From Saccopteryx bilineata (taxonomy: Eukaryota; Chordata; Mammalia; Chiroptera; Emballonuridae), in NCBI RefSeq assembly GCF_036850765.1, contig NC_089496.1:46056113-46120112 (forward strand): 64,000 nt of DNA, in the 5' to 3' direction. The translations under genes were made by a program, and so were the position numbers. Under the pieces are notes generated by a model that saw nothing but the letters and a program-made list of their open reading frames with translations, was not told the origin of the DNA and did no database searches. Below are positions 1 to 11,849 of this stretch, in pieces. Each line of letters starts with the position of its first letter. Within the stretch, counting starts at the first letter, position 1.

Positions 1-463
1 TTCCTTTTAGCATTGAAACCAGACAGGAGTGACAGAGATGACGTAGAGAGAGATGAAACCTCCCTCCTGCAAGTGCTGAGCTAATCTACGCGAGTCGTAT
101 GCTCACTTCATCATAGAGAACAAGCCTTCATCTCCTCCTCGTCGTTAAAACACCAGCGTTTTCTAACAACTCTGGCCACCTAGAAGCGGTGTCTCTGGTT
201 CCTTAAAACATGTTTCTATGCCTCCCACCTTCATCCATCTCTAATGATATACTCGAGAAGTTTTCAACATGTATCACTAACTGTTGCTTTTTCTTGCTTT
301 GCTTTCACTGTTTGAGACTTGGATGATGGTGTGTAGACCCTAAGGTACTAGGCCTAGGTGTCCATGGTGATCGAGGCAATTTCTGGAAGAAAAAGAAATT
401 AGAAACAAACAAACCCAAGGAAGTGGACATGAGAACACTTAGGGAACTATCTGTTTCTGTTTT

Positions 464-868
464 GGCTGGTTAGAGCTTCCCTAACAAAGCACCACAGACT
501 GGGTGGCCTAAACAACAGAAATTTATTGTCTTACAATACGAGGGCTGGAAGGCCAAGGTCAAGGTGTCAGCAGAGGTGGTTCCCTTAGAGAACTGAGGGG
601 GAAGTCTCTGTTCCAGGCCTCTCTCCTTGGTTCACTGATGGCCACCTTCTGCCCGTGTCTTCACAGGGTCTTTCTCTGTGAGTCTGTGTCCTAATTTCCA
701 TTTCTTATAAGGGGAAGAGTCACATTGGATTAGAGTCTACCCATGTGACTTAATTACCTTTTTTTTTAAAGGCCCTATCTCCAAATACAGCCACAGTTAT
801 AGGTACTAGGGGTTAGGACTTCAACATGAATTGGCCAGGGTTGAGGTGAGGATTCAGCCCATAATAGT
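464..868. repeat. Old interspersed repeat, class uncertain
   Basis: This stretch resembles a common mammalian repeat whose typical wording is 'accacagactgggtggc', 'acaacagaaatttattgtc', 'gtcaaggtgtcagcag' and a final 'ggttaggacttcaacatg'. Divergence is high, as expected for a repeat older than bats. I could not decide between an old L1 3' region and an LTR-type element. Confidence 0.55.
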
Positions 869-1149
869 TTTCAAAAGTATAGTAATATGGAAATTATTTA
901 AATATACAATCTGAACCAAAACCCTGACCTGGACCATTTTGCCTTTGCAAAACCAAACCTTGAACTGCAGCGGAAGTTCTGCAGGGATCTGATAAGCACT
1001 GCAGGCAGGGCCGGGCCGGCCTCTGATGCCGAGCTCTCCCTCGGCACACGTAGCAACGTGCAGACTGGCTCATTTCTGAATCCTGTAGGCGGGGCTAAGA
1101 CCAGGGTGAGGCAAGAGAGGTACCAGGGTACAAATTTAAGACAGCACTC

Positions 1150-1349
1150 GGGCCTGACCTGTGCTGGCGCAGTGGATAAAGCATCGACCTGGAACGCCGA
1201 GGTCGCTGGTTCGAAACCCTGGGCTTGCCTGGTATAGGCACTTATGGGAGTTGATGCTTCCTGTCCCTTCTTACCTTTCTCTTTCTCTCTCCTCTTTCTC
1301 TCCTCTCTCTCTAAAAATGAGTAAATAAATAAATAAGTCTAAAAAATAA
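1150..1349 (+). repeat. Short tRNA-derived bat SINE
   Basis: A tRNA-like head (box A-like tggcgcagtggataaagc, box B-like ggttcgaaacc) is followed by a (TCTC)n-rich body and an AATAAAT-rich tail. It is flanked by near-identical repeats, aagacagcactc (1138-1149) and aagaaagcactc (1350-1361). The same family recurs in reverse near 7.0 and 48.1 kb. Confidence 0.85.
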
Positions 1350-1610
1350 AAGAAAGCACTCACTCTCAGGGTCCTGCAGGTGATGACTTTGCACCAATGC
1401 ATTTGCAGGTATCTAAGAATGTGTCCCCTAAAGTCCTGTCCCCTGGGCACCTCTCCGCCTCACCCCAGTCCCATCACTTCAGAGGGAGATGAAAGCTGTC
1501 CATTTGTCATAATCTGCATGGCTCTTCCAACCGTGTTCTGGCAAACACCTAGTGTTTAATTGTTCTCTGAAGTAGACCGGAAGTGTGATTGTTAATAGAG
1601 GAGTGTTAAT

Positions 1611-1637
1611 GGGTAGTGGGGGTGGTGGGGAGGGGGG
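1611..1637 (+). other. Potential G-quadruplex motif
   Basis: Four G runs (3, 5, 4 and 6 Gs) are separated by loops of 1-4 nt, meeting the usual G3+N1-7 rule. They lie on the CREB5 sense strand, so the pre-mRNA could also fold here. Confidence 0.6.
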
Positions 1638-2769
1638 CCCCTGAGTCACTAACTTCTTGTTAGCCACAGCCCCTGAACCAGGAATAGATGCTGAGGTCCA
1701 TGTGCCATATCTCTACATTCCTATCCCAACGGACGCTTACTCTTGTGCGGCCATGTTCTCAGCCACCGGCTCGTAGGCCTAAAGAACAGCATGGAGCTGG
1801 GGGAGGGGCCACTGCCCCTCCATGTGAGCTATGCCATGGCTGGGCATAGGCTGAGGTCTTTGGTGTTGTGTCAGTGCCATGACCCTCCGCAAAGTGCCCA
1901 GCTGTATTCCGAGAGCTGAGAAAGAACAGGCATACCCTCATCCCTGCTGGGCTGTCCCTCTGCCGTGACCTTGGACCCGTCTGCTGTGGAAGAACAGAGC
2001 CTCACGGCCCGGAGCAGAGGGCTCCATGCCACCGAGCTAGCCGCTGCTCTCGCAGTTGGCTCGGAGCTGTCTAGACTGGAGAGACGGTTCCTTCTTACCC
2101 CCCACAACGATCGACCTGATGTTGATGCAGTGCTGATGTTTTCCTTTGGGTAGGGTAGCATGGTCAGTGAATAATGAACTGTCTGCTGTTTTCTAAAAGG
2201 CCGGCGAGGACAGTTCAGTCTGGGCTTTCAGGGTTAACATTTTCGTGTGGCACAGAACACTTTCGGTTCTTCCTCTTGCCCAGGAACATTCCTTCGTCCG
2301 AGATTCTGCATGAGCCCCCTGTATGAGATCCAGCTCCACGCTAGCTCAGCCCCTTGAGGTGAAATTGTAGAGCCCAACTGAATATTTCCTTGTTCTGAGG
2401 GGGGAAATAAAACCATCTCTACCCTTCCATCCGGCTGTTAAAAATGTGCGTTAGAATTTCCTTTAGAAGTCGGTCTCTACGGAGACACAAAGCTAATTTT
2501 ACAATGGGCCCCTTTTTATAGTGTTACATGAAAGTTTCCCCATTAATATTAGCAAAAATAAATTCTCTAGCTACACGAGGGGGAAAGGAAGCTTAGTTAT
2601 AAATTATATGGGCAGTCTGCCTGTAACTTTTTCATTCGATCACACCATGGAGAGCAGCAAGATTTATAATCGGTGTGGCATGGGTCTGTGGCCACCCATT
2701 TTAACTTCCTGAAGTCTTCTGGAATTGTGTCTTGTAGCTAAATTACATAACCTGACACCTTGCTGCTCG

Positions 2770-2915
2770 CAGCGGGGTCCCCTGAACCTGCAGCATCAGC
2801 ACCGCGGGGAGCTCATGGGAGATGCAGGCTCTCAGGCCCTGCCCCAGACTTCCTCAATCTAAGAAGACCTTTGGGTGATTCATAGGCACGTTAAGTTGTC
2901 AGGAGCTCTGGTCTG
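2770..2915 (+). repeat. MER5A-like hAT-Charlie relic
   Basis: Diagnostic phrases such as gcagcatcagcaccgcgggg, ccctgccccagacttcc and gggtgattcataggcacgtt follow the MER5A consensus order. The ends are decayed and no TSD can be read. This family predates the mammalian orders. Confidence 0.7.
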
Positions 2916-2959
2916 GGCACTCGTACCGAACCTGCAGGGATATGGCCCAAGACGGGGAC

Positions 2960-3265
2960 ATTCGCATGACGCGCTCTACCCAAAAGCTGCTAATTAGCTT
3001 TAGCAGTTGTGTTACTGAAGACCGGTTTTCTTCCTGTCAAGTCCTTTTGTAGCTGTCCCTGACTTATCCAATCTTTTTAAAACCCCTTCAGTTTTCTAAT
3101 GAAGCTTAATTGATTAGCTCTATTTGTGAAAAGCTCAGGCCCTAGTAAGTACACACTCCCACTGGGTACACAACTAAATAGTTTATGAGGTAATTCGTAT
3201 TTTAATGTCTTTCCTAATGAGCCCTTTCAGTAATGAAATCCCCGGAGAAAACGCGTTGCTGGTTC
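2960..3265. promoter_or_regulatory. Unique AT-rich block, possible conserved non-coding element
   Basis: No repeat is recognisable here. The block carries TAATTAG, TTAATTGATTAG, TAATGAAG and TAATGAG homeodomain-type cores within 300 bp. CREB5 introns are known to be rich in conserved non-coding DNA. Conservation itself cannot be judged from one sequence. Confidence 0.25.
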
Positions 3266-3630
3266 ACAGACGGTTCTGAGGGTTCTAGGGTAGGAGTGGG
3301 GGTGGGGACTTCAGCTTCCGGCTCCTGTGTAGGAAAGAGTTTCAGTTCTAATTGAGTCCATTTTATTCTCAAAAAACAAACAAACAAACCTAAAATAAGA
3401 CTTGCTTACACCTTATTTTCTGAGCCCTATCTTCTCAATCATTTCCCATCTTAGAAGCAAGACTTCTTTATTCCTGGGTAGTTGGGGAAGTCCTTACTTC
3501 TGCCGTGAATTACTATGAGGGCTGCCAAACGGGTGTAATCGTATGTGAGCAGGAAGGACAGACGGAGAGGAAGCAAGAAAGGGGCCACACGCACATCCCC
3601 TCATGGGGTCCTGGTCGGTGACTCAGCGGA

Positions 3631-3843
3631 CCTCCCTCCCTCCCTCCTTCCCTCCTTCCCTTCCTTCCTTCCCCCCTCCTTCCCTTCCTCCTTCCTTCCT
3701 TCCTTCCTTCCTTCCTTCCTTCCTTCCTTCCTTCCCCCCTCCTTCCTTCCTTCCTTCCTTCCTTCTTTCCTTCCTTCCTTACCCCCTCCTTCCCTTCCCC
3801 CCTCCCTCCCTCCCTCTCTCTCTCTCTCTCTCTCTCCCTTCCT

Positions 3844-3902
<59 letters not shown>
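3631..3902 (+). repeat. 272-bp polypyrimidine microsatellite (CCTT/CTTT/CT)n
   Basis: The plus strand is pyrimidine throughout apart from one A at 3781. Sub-blocks are CCTT/CCTCC up to 3780, a CT run near 3814-3836, and pure (CTTT)n from about 3842 to 3902. The Lys/Glu/Arg-rich or Ser/Leu/Pro-rich ORFs through it are low-complexity artefacts. Confidence 0.97.
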
Positions 3903-6689
3903 ATGGTCTTTTATCATCTGTATTTTAAGTATTCTCAGCAGCAGCATTTCTATAATAATTTGTGAATACATCAATCACTCCTCATTAAGGCTGAGCCAAA
4001 AGGAATCCCATAATGAGAAAGCAGCGTGCAGAACTGCAGAGCGGCTCAGCACCCAGGTGGTTCTGTGCAGCGAGGCAGAGTTCTGCCCGAAACGAGTCAC
4101 TCCGGATTCCCTGTAAGCCAGAAAGCAGTGTCCTGCAGGTCTGCTGGCCGCTGGCCGCAACCTGCCATGGGGAAGAGACTCACCTTCCTGCTTCCCAGGC
4201 CGAGCGTGCAGAAAATACGCGCTTGAGCCCTAATGTGAAGCTGGACACCCGGGCCAGGAGGACCGGCCCCAGTGTGTTTTCCCCCCCCAGTTTCTCCCTC
4301 TGATGCGGTTCAGACACTGCTGGGCTGGCCCGGCTGACGCGCTGCCCGTGGCCTGCCCTGTAAATGATGGAGAGGCTGAGCCTGACCCTACTTTGCAGAC
4401 ACAAAGATCAAAGCCCGCTAGCCTGTAATGGACGGCGAGAACAGCCTCTGTTTCCCAGTTTTGCCCTGTGGTTTGTTAGCAGCACCCCTCCTTGAGGGAG
4501 CAAGCTCGCTCAGCGGATATGAGAGGCCCCTCTAGAATCACTGTTCACACGTGGTGCGGTGTCTGTCCCCATAGGGAAAAAAGCCAGAACAGAATGACAG
4601 CGTCAATGAATGGATTCCAGTTGGGCCTGTGTCCATGCGCCTGGCTTCAGACTATGGTTTGTTACCTGATGGCATTGGATGAGCAGGATAAAAAATAATG
4701 ACTTAATAGACCATGTTTTAATAACATGTCTGTAGGTCACTTGGAACAAGACAGTGAATAGCTGAAGTCTAGTGTTTTGTTTTCCTACAGACAAGGCCGG
4801 GGTTGCCTTCATGGAAGTCTATGCAAATCCAAACTTCTACAAGCCAAAGGTCCTGGTAAATCCCTAGGTCTATGGGCACCTTGGGTTTTTATGAATGAGG
4901 CAAGCAAACAGATATGTGGGGCTCCTTTAACATTCAGGTTATAAACTCTGTTTGTCATCATGAGAACAAACAGTGTCCAGGTAGGGAAAGATCTTCCCTC
5001 GAAGCCAGCCTTGGCAATCGCGAGGGCAGAGGCTGTCTTCTGAGTGTGACCCTGTGGCACTAAAGCGAAGGCATCCTAGCCAAGGAGGATGCTACCAGAG
5101 CTCAGTGCTGTGAAACAGGAGGGATCTGAGTTCCGGAGAAGCGTCTTCAAATGCCCTGAGTATCTGAAGGTTTTGTGGAAGCCACTTTGTGCTTGAGAAG
5201 TGAGACTTCATTATCTCACGGAACAAATGAAGCTAGAACTTGGCATTGGAACCGCCTGCTGAGCAAGGAAGCCTCTGCTCATGGAGACTAGACTCACTAC
5301 GGCGTGCAGGCCAGGAGGGTAAGCCTGCCTGCGACCTCGCCTGAGACTAGGAGTTTAGAACACTTCGTAGACCTTGGCCCTCTGGCCAGTGAGTTTATAC
5401 AGCTCTCGAGAGTCTTCCTGGAAAGGAACTGAATGAAAGAAGGGAAGAAAATCTCAATGCAGTTTTTCTTCTGGTGTCACAGCTGCTTTTGTGCAGGGAC
5501 AGAGAAAGTAACCACAGAGCAGGTGGCTGTGTTTTGTTTTTGTTTTTTTTTTATTGTTTCATCTCACAGTGAGGATTTAATGCTCTTGAAAGTTGACCAC
5601 ATTTCTACTGAAGCTACCTTAAGCCAATGACAACTATCCTTGAGGAAGAAAATCAGGCTGGGGAGTTTGTGAGCAGAATCCAAGCCTGGCCTTGTAAGGC
5701 ATCTATCTGCTCTAGGTCCTTATCCTTGGGTATTTCAGCACCTGTGAAAGCCAATGGCTCAATACAGAGCGGTAATTTCAGCAACCTCTTCGAACAGCAT
5801 TCTGGGTGAGACAAGTCAGCTCTTTCCCGTTTACTTAGGAGTTAATTGGCATTTAAACTCAAATCTTCAGGCCAGTGATTTATTTTAATAATATGTTAGC
5901 CCCATGGCAGGCCCATGACTTCATGACTGCCAGAGTGGAGAAAGGGCACACCGCCCTGATGGATGTCTCAGTGCTGCGTGAGGCTGATTTATAAGGCGCT
6001 CTTCCGATCTGAGTCTCCCTTGCCTCCTCCACTTCAAGCCCTACCTGTCGGAGGGTCCATCTGCTTAAAGGGGCAGTTAAAAGAAATGGTTCGAACACAA
6101 CTAATTTGGAGGAAATTATTCTTACACAAGAAATCATTGGATACTGCAAATTATGAGGCAGTTTGTTCACTGGCCAAATTCTATCAGTTTCCATCTGTTC
6201 ATTATGTTGCCTTTATTAAAACAAAAGACCATAGATGCTGGTTTTAAATCAGTCTTTATTGTTTTGAGTTCTATCGAATGCCATCTGCATTTTATAGGTC
6301 TCATTATAACAATGTTCATAATGATGAAATCAGCTGATTTTTCAAGGCAATCTTCAAGGTTATTTTCTGTTTATTAGGTTGCTAGGGGCACCTAATACAT
6401 CAGTATAAGTAGAAGAAATGTTAAATGCAGTTGCCAGATTTTTGTGCAAGATAAATAGTTTTACATGTCTCAGAAGTAGAATCCAATTGGCCAAGAAGTT
6501 GGCTAAGTTGAAATTTGACATCATTCTTGGCAACTAATTTTTTTTTTTAAATATGCACAATATTAAAAAGTATACTATATCTTTTCTAGATATGATATTA
6601 GACCCAAAATGTAACTTTTAATAATAAATCAGTATATGCAAGTGAGCGGTTATATTTCCTAACTGTTGGCTATAGCAATAGACAGCACT
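3903..6689. other. Unique intronic sequence
   Basis: I see no exon, RNA gene or clear transposon here. Only short T or A runs stand out (about 5535 and 6539). ORFs up to 104 aa are scattered, overlap on both strands and show no recognisable domain. Confidence 0.5.
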
Positions 6690-7365
6690 TCAACCGGAAA
6701 TAAACACCTTTTTCTTTTTTGCCCTTCAAATTTTAAAAATGAGAATATATGTAGCGTACATATACTCTATGCCATAGAGCGCCAAAATATAACAAATACC
6801 TATGACCCCACTGCTCAGCCCAGAACTAGACACCAGTCCTCTCTAACTACCGGTGTGTTCTTCCATAGTCCATCTTTCTGCTTCCCCTTGGAAGTCACCA
6901 CTATCCTGAAATTGGTGCTCATGATTTCTTAACATTTAAAAAATTGTTTTATAATGCATTTATGAGTTTTGGTTTTTTTTGTTGTTGTTGTTTAAATTTT
7001 TTTTTTAACTTTTTATTTATTCATTTTAGAGAGGAGAGAGAAAGGGAGAGAGAGAGACAGAGAGGGAGAGAGAGAGGAGAGAGAGACAGAGAAAGAGAAG
7101 GTGGGGAGGAGCTGGAAGCATCAACTCCCATATGTGCCTTGACCAGGCAAGCCCAGGGTTTTGAACCGGCGACCTCAGCATTTCCAGCTCAATGCTTTAT
7201 CCACTGCACCACCACAGGTCAGGCGAGTTTTGTTTTTGTTTTTTAAAAACCCACAATATACTGTTTCATTTTGCTTGTTTTAAGCTTTGTATGAAGTAGC
7301 ATCCTGTTTGGAGTTGTCTGGGCTTGCTTTTTCCATTCCACATTTCCGACAAGAAAACTCCTGAA
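6690..7365. repeat. Old L1M-type fragment interrupted by a SINE
   Basis: Sequence before 6963 (accactatcctgaaattg, tttcttaacattt) and after 7225 (caatatactgtttcattttg, gcatcctgtttggagttgtc) reads as one old L1 3' region split by the SINE at about 6980-7224. The match is by remembered consensus only, so the borders are approximate. Confidence 0.55.
6980..7224 (-). repeat. Short tRNA-derived bat SINE, reverse
   Basis: Read in reverse it has the head ending ggtcaggc on this strand, a box B-like segment (ttttgaaccggc), a GA-rich body and a TTTATTTATT tail. Direct repeats beginning gagttttg flank it at 6964 and 7225. It sits inside an older L1 fragment. Confidence 0.85.
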
Positions 7366-7499
7366 TTTCATTTTAAAGACTAGAATAGCTGCGTGTTAAC
7401 CGTTTTAAACCATATCATCTATATCTGATGTACAAGAAAATAAGAAATATGTAGAAATACATTTTGAGCCTTAATGCGAGATATGTCATTCTTTCTTAT

Positions 7500-7850
7500 T
7501 CGAGTTGGAAATGCTTATTATATTTTAATTAGTAAAAGATGATTAAAGCATATGAATTAAATCTCATTTTGATGTTTCTGCAATATGGTAATTAAACCCA
7601 GGGAAGATATATTTTCCGTGATACAGTTACACCTAATTAACATGTAATAATTATCAAATTAAATACTCATTTTAACGATGTAATTGAAGTGTCACGAGTT
7701 GAAATCTAATTTTTATGGAATGAATTTATCAGGTAATGAAATTTCAGCTTTCCACCAATTTTCAGGACTGTGCCAACACAGGCCTAATTGTCCCTATGGA
7801 CTCTTTCAATTATCCATCTGGCGGCATACAGATCTCAAAACTTTTTAGGG
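7500..7850. promoter_or_regulatory. TAAT-rich unique block, candidate enhancer
   Basis: This repeat-free block has at least eight TAAT/ATTA cores, including palindromic TAATTA at about 7599 and 7634, and then a less AT-rich end (ggcctaattgtccctatgg). Such composition is common in homeodomain-bound enhancers of developmental genes. It is a candidate only. Confidence 0.3.
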
Positions 7851-8317
7851 GTAGAAATGGAATAGTTGATAATCTCATCAAGATTTAAATGCTATTCCCC
7901 TGGATGAAAGGTTTTGGTTTAGATTCTCTAGGCATCTCACAAATATCAAGGCAATTTTTTTCCCTTTCTCATTAGCCAGCGAAGGAAGCTGCTAGGTTGC
8001 TCTTAAGCCCAGGAAGCCTTAGGCAGTCCAAGCTGACTGAGCCGGGGCCAGTGGGGACGGGGTGGACACGAGACCCGTCCCTTCTCCTCTGTGTGTATGG
8101 ATTCACTAGGACGCTTTTCTCAGCATTCTACAAAAGCCATGATGCTGTTTGAAGTGTTGCCATGATTATCATTTTGTGATCTTCTACTCAGTCATGGAGT
8201 TATCTGTGATCTGGAAGGATCTGGAAGGATCTAGTACCTTCCAGATAGAACTTGCCTCCTTTATGTGAAATTTCAGTATCTAATAAGTACATCTTATTTT
8301 TTTCTTTTCATTATTAC

Positions 8318-8935
8318 TGTTGTAATCTTTTTTAAGTTTTTAAGTTTTTATTTTGGAATCATTTTAGACTTACAGAAAAGTTGCAAAAACAGTGCAGAGT
8401 GCCCCTGTACCCGTCGCCCAGCTCTTCATAACGTCAGCATCTTTTATAACCATAGTCGTGATCAAAACCAGGAAATTAACATGGGTGCAACGGCATCAGC
8501 AAACCTGCACACTTTATTCAGATTTCCCGTTTTCCCCACTTATGTGTAAATGTTTCCATTCCAGCACTCACTTATTCAGTTTCCGTATCTCCTTAGTCAC
8601 ATCATATCTTTGAGAGCTTCTCAGTCTTTTATGATCTTGACATTTTTAAACTATCAGTTATTTTATAACATGTCCCCCAATTTGGATTTGCCTGATGTTT
8701 TCTCAAGAGCATTGCAGTTATGCATGTGTTAGAGGAACACCCCAGAGGTGACATTGTGCTGTTTCTAGTGTCTCATGTCAGGGGTTACAAGATGAGGATA
8801 AACCTTACTGCTGGTGATGTTAACCTTGACTACTTGGTTAGGGTGACATCTGTGAGGTGTATTCACTGTCAAGTTCTTGTCTTTCCTTTTAAATTATATC
8901 TAGGGAGAATAATTTGAGACTAAGGTACACCCTAT
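8318..8935. repeat. Old L1M (L1MC-like) fragment
   Basis: Phrases such as cttacagaaaagttgcaaaa, aaattaacatgggtgcaa, ggtgatgttaaccttgac and gagaataatttgagacta occur in the order of an L1MC-type 3' region. ORFs of 60-94 aa through it are not conserved L1 proteins. Confidence 0.65.
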
Positions 8936-8939
8936 TTTT

Positions 8940-9550
8940 TTAAAAAAAATCTTTACATAGAAATCTGAACTTGTGAAATAAATACTGATGTAATTTCCTC
9001 CATTAGCAAAGGAATGCTTCACTTTTTCGAAGGATTCACCCCAGGATTTCATTGTAAGTAGCAATCTCAGTTCTAGCACACTTGAAATATAACTAGTCTA
9101 ATAAATGCTGATGTTTATATAACTTTTTGAGGCAATGTCTATTACACTGTCTTCTTTTAAGATAACATGTCTTCTCTAATAATGCATGAATATATTCTCA
9201 ACTCCTATACAGTTAGAGAAATAAGAATTTCTCATATCTGGCAGGTCACTGAAAGAAGAAACTAGAGCTTATCTTTCACTTTGTCCTATTCGAAAGGAAT
9301 TTTATTTATTTATTGTCAGAAATAGTTAGAAGGTTAGGAAAAAAATATTTTTTGGTGGAAAATGTTTTAACAGATGCTGTTCTATAACATACTTAATGCC
9401 AAAGTAGATAGGCTGAGAGGATGTCCACTATGTGCCATGTGTATGATTACGCTTTCTGGAAAAGAATTTGTACCAAGCCCTGGGACAGCATTAGCATGGA
9501 CGATGTCTATATCCTTCAGTTCCACCCAAAAGTATCTGTGCTAAGAAAAT
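8940..9550. other. Unique AT-rich intronic sequence
   Basis: No exon, RNA gene or transposon was recognised. Short A/T runs at about 8935 and 9335 are the only simple structure. Confidence 0.45.
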
Positions 9551-9554
9551 AATT

Positions 9555-9965
9555 GCAGACCTAGGCAGGGATTTCTGTTCAAAGATATTCACAGCAGCCT
9601 ATTATAAAGAGTTGAGGGAGCAACTTGGGAAATTAGAAATAATATAAATGCCCAACAATAAGGAAGTACAATAAATAGAATGGGGTCCAACAATTAAAAT
9701 CATGTCTTTCAACAATAAATAATGTTATAAGAAAATGCTCGGGTGATCACAATAATATATATGTTTTAAAAAAATAGAAATAGAACTATCTATATAATAT
9801 GTCCCTAATCTCTCTCTTTCTCTCTCACTTACACACATACAGAAATGGTAGGAATACATCAGAAAGTTATCACTAGATGTTACAGTCGTATTATATGTAA
9901 TTTCTTCTTTTATTTATTTATTAACTCTAGGCTTCTTCTATTGACATGAAAACTATTTTTTTGAG
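9555..9965 (+). repeat. Old L1 3' end
   Basis: The wording ttcaaagatattcacagcag, aaatgcccaacaataagg and aatagaatggggtccaac matches the end of L1 ORF2 and the adjoining 3' UTR. A CT-rich insert-like stretch lies at about 9810. It is heavily decayed and has no coding frame. Confidence 0.65.
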
Positions 9966-10083
9966 AAGTTAAAATTAGCAGTTATTCCACAGGTGTTCTG
10001 AAGGGAGATGGATTCTTTGAAACCTCTTTTCCAATTCTTTTCTCAACCTAGCATAGGTTACAACCTTCAAAGCTACTGAAAGA

Positions 10084-10262
10084 GCCCTGTCCAGATAGCT
10101 CAGTTGGTTAGAGCATTGTCCTGAAGCGCAGAGGTTGCTGGTTCGATCCCTGGTCAGGGCACATACAGAACAGATTGGTGTTCCTGCATATCTCTCCCTC
10201 TCTCTCTCTTTCTCTCTCTCCCCCTTCCTCTCTATCTAAAATCAATAAAAAATAATAAAAAA
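10084..10262 (+). repeat. Ves-like tRNA-derived SINE
   Basis: The head has a well-kept box A (tagctcagttggttagagc) and box B (ggttcgatccc). A body with ttggtgttcctgcatatctc and CT repeats leads to an AATAAAAAATAAT tail. The head differs from the Rhin-1-like and short SINEs, so it is a third family. No clean TSD was found. Confidence 0.8.
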
Positions 10263-10264
10263 GA

Positions 10265-11440
10265 AACTAAAAAACATGCACTCTCTGAGTTTATCCTAAA
10301 TATTTATGTGAATACATATGCACACACACAGACATTCAGATAGAGTCATAATGAACTGGTTGGTAAATAAAATGAAGTTTTTAATATTAGATCTGTATTT
10401 TGAAAAGAAAAAGAGCAATGTCTAGGTTTTCTGTGATTAACTTGCTAAGAGTAAATAGAAAATCTATGGGATCTACGAACTATAATATAAAATAAGAGAA
10501 GAGAAGCTTAACCCTACCAGGGGACACAGTTTTTCAGAAAGAAAAAGGTAGGGGGAGATGTTTTTTTCCTCTTATTCTTTTCAAAGTTAGTCTTTAAAAA
10601 TGAACTTATTAAAAAACAAAACTAAGTCCCATCAAATTGCAGAAGGCGAAATATCTAGCTTTCATTTTTAATCAAACAGGCTAAATACTCATGTTTATGT
10701 GACTAAATGAAACTTTTGTGTGCAGCGTTCCACCACAGCTGCATGAATAGTGGCATTGTGGCAGGGTGAGGTCACTGCAGAAGGGAAAGTGAGGTAAGAA
10801 CACAGCTGAGTCTACAGGCTTCTCTGCGGCAGAGTGCACCGGCTCTTTCTTAAAGCCACAGGGCTGCTGCGCTCACACCCCAGACTCAGTGTGCCTGCGC
10901 GGGCTGCAGCGCCAGCTCCCCTTGCCCGTGTGGGGTGACGCACCGGGGGGTCGTGAATGATTCAAGTGTTCCAGGAGAGAGCCGGAGGTACAAGGAGGAG
11001 CATGTGGCTAGGTCCACGGGCACGCGCCCTTTCTGTCACCTGCTCTCACAGGGAATGATCGTGCCTCCCGTCTCCTCGCTGCTCAGTCACAGGCCCAGGC
11101 AGGGTCGCTGCCTCACCTATGCTGTCCCACTGCGAGGTGTCTCCCTCCCAAGCCCCACAGGCTGACGTCCCCGAGCTGAGTCACCAGAAGACTGGGTGAA
11201 GACACATGTCGGTTCACATTCTACCTACAGGAATAAGTCGGGTGCCAAGAGCACGCTGGCAAGGAGCCCCCTGCCAAAACCATCTTTATTAGAGCCGTGA
11301 GAAGTTGGAAGAAACACTCCCCATTTTTTATTTTCCCAATGAGCTCTCCAAGCTTCTTACCTCCTGTCCTACAATGGAGAGGGATCCTTCATTCTCCACT
11401 TGGTATCAGGCAGCCTCCAGTTTAAATAATAAGATACTTT
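10265..11440. other. Unique intronic sequence
   Basis: It includes a short CA run at about 10322 and a GC-richer part near 10860-11170. No promoter, exon or RNA gene could be supported. Confidence 0.45.
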
Positions 11441-11455
11441 AAAGATCCGGACACC

Positions 11456-11849
11456 GGCCCTGGCCGGTTGGCTCAGCGGTAGAGCGTTGGCCTGGCATGC
11501 AGAAGTCCCGGGTTCGATTCCCGGCCAGGGCACACAGGAGAAGCGCCGATCTGCTTCTCCACCCCTCCCCCCCCTCCTTCCTCTCTGTCTCTCTCTTCCC
11601 CTCCCGCAGCCAAGGCTCCATTGGAGCAAAGATGGCCCGGGCGCTGGGGATGGCTCCTCGGCCTCTGCCCCAGGCGCTGGAGTGGCTCTGGTTGCAACAG
11701 AGCAACGCCCCGGAGGGGCAGAGCATTGCCCCCTGGTGGGCAGAGCGTCGCCCCCTGGTGGGCGTGCCGGGTGGATCCCGGTCGGGCGCATGAGGGAGTC
11801 TGACTGTCTCTTCCCGTTTCCGGTTTCAGAAAAATACAGGAAAAAAAAA
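11456..11849 (+). repeat. Rhin-1-like SINE with perfect 15-bp TSD
   Basis: A full-length copy: tRNA head with box A (tggctcagcggtagagcg) and box B (ggttcgattcc), a long body (gcaaagatggcccgggcg, ccccctggtgggc), and an A tail. The TSD aaagatccggacacc is at 11441-11455 and 11850-11864. All ORFs of 60-187 aa here are reading frames through the SINE. The perfect TSD suggests a fairly young insertion. Confidence 0.93.

Noticed and set aside
3513..3974. 153-aa Lys/Glu/Arg-rich reverse ORF
   Set aside because: It is produced by the polypyrimidine microsatellite, with no stop codon possible in the repeat.
10084..10160. tRNA gene
   Set aside because: Box A and box B are present, but the SINE body and AT-rich tail follow, as in the other tRNA-headed SINEs. 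I did not find a proper cloverleaf gene with terminator.
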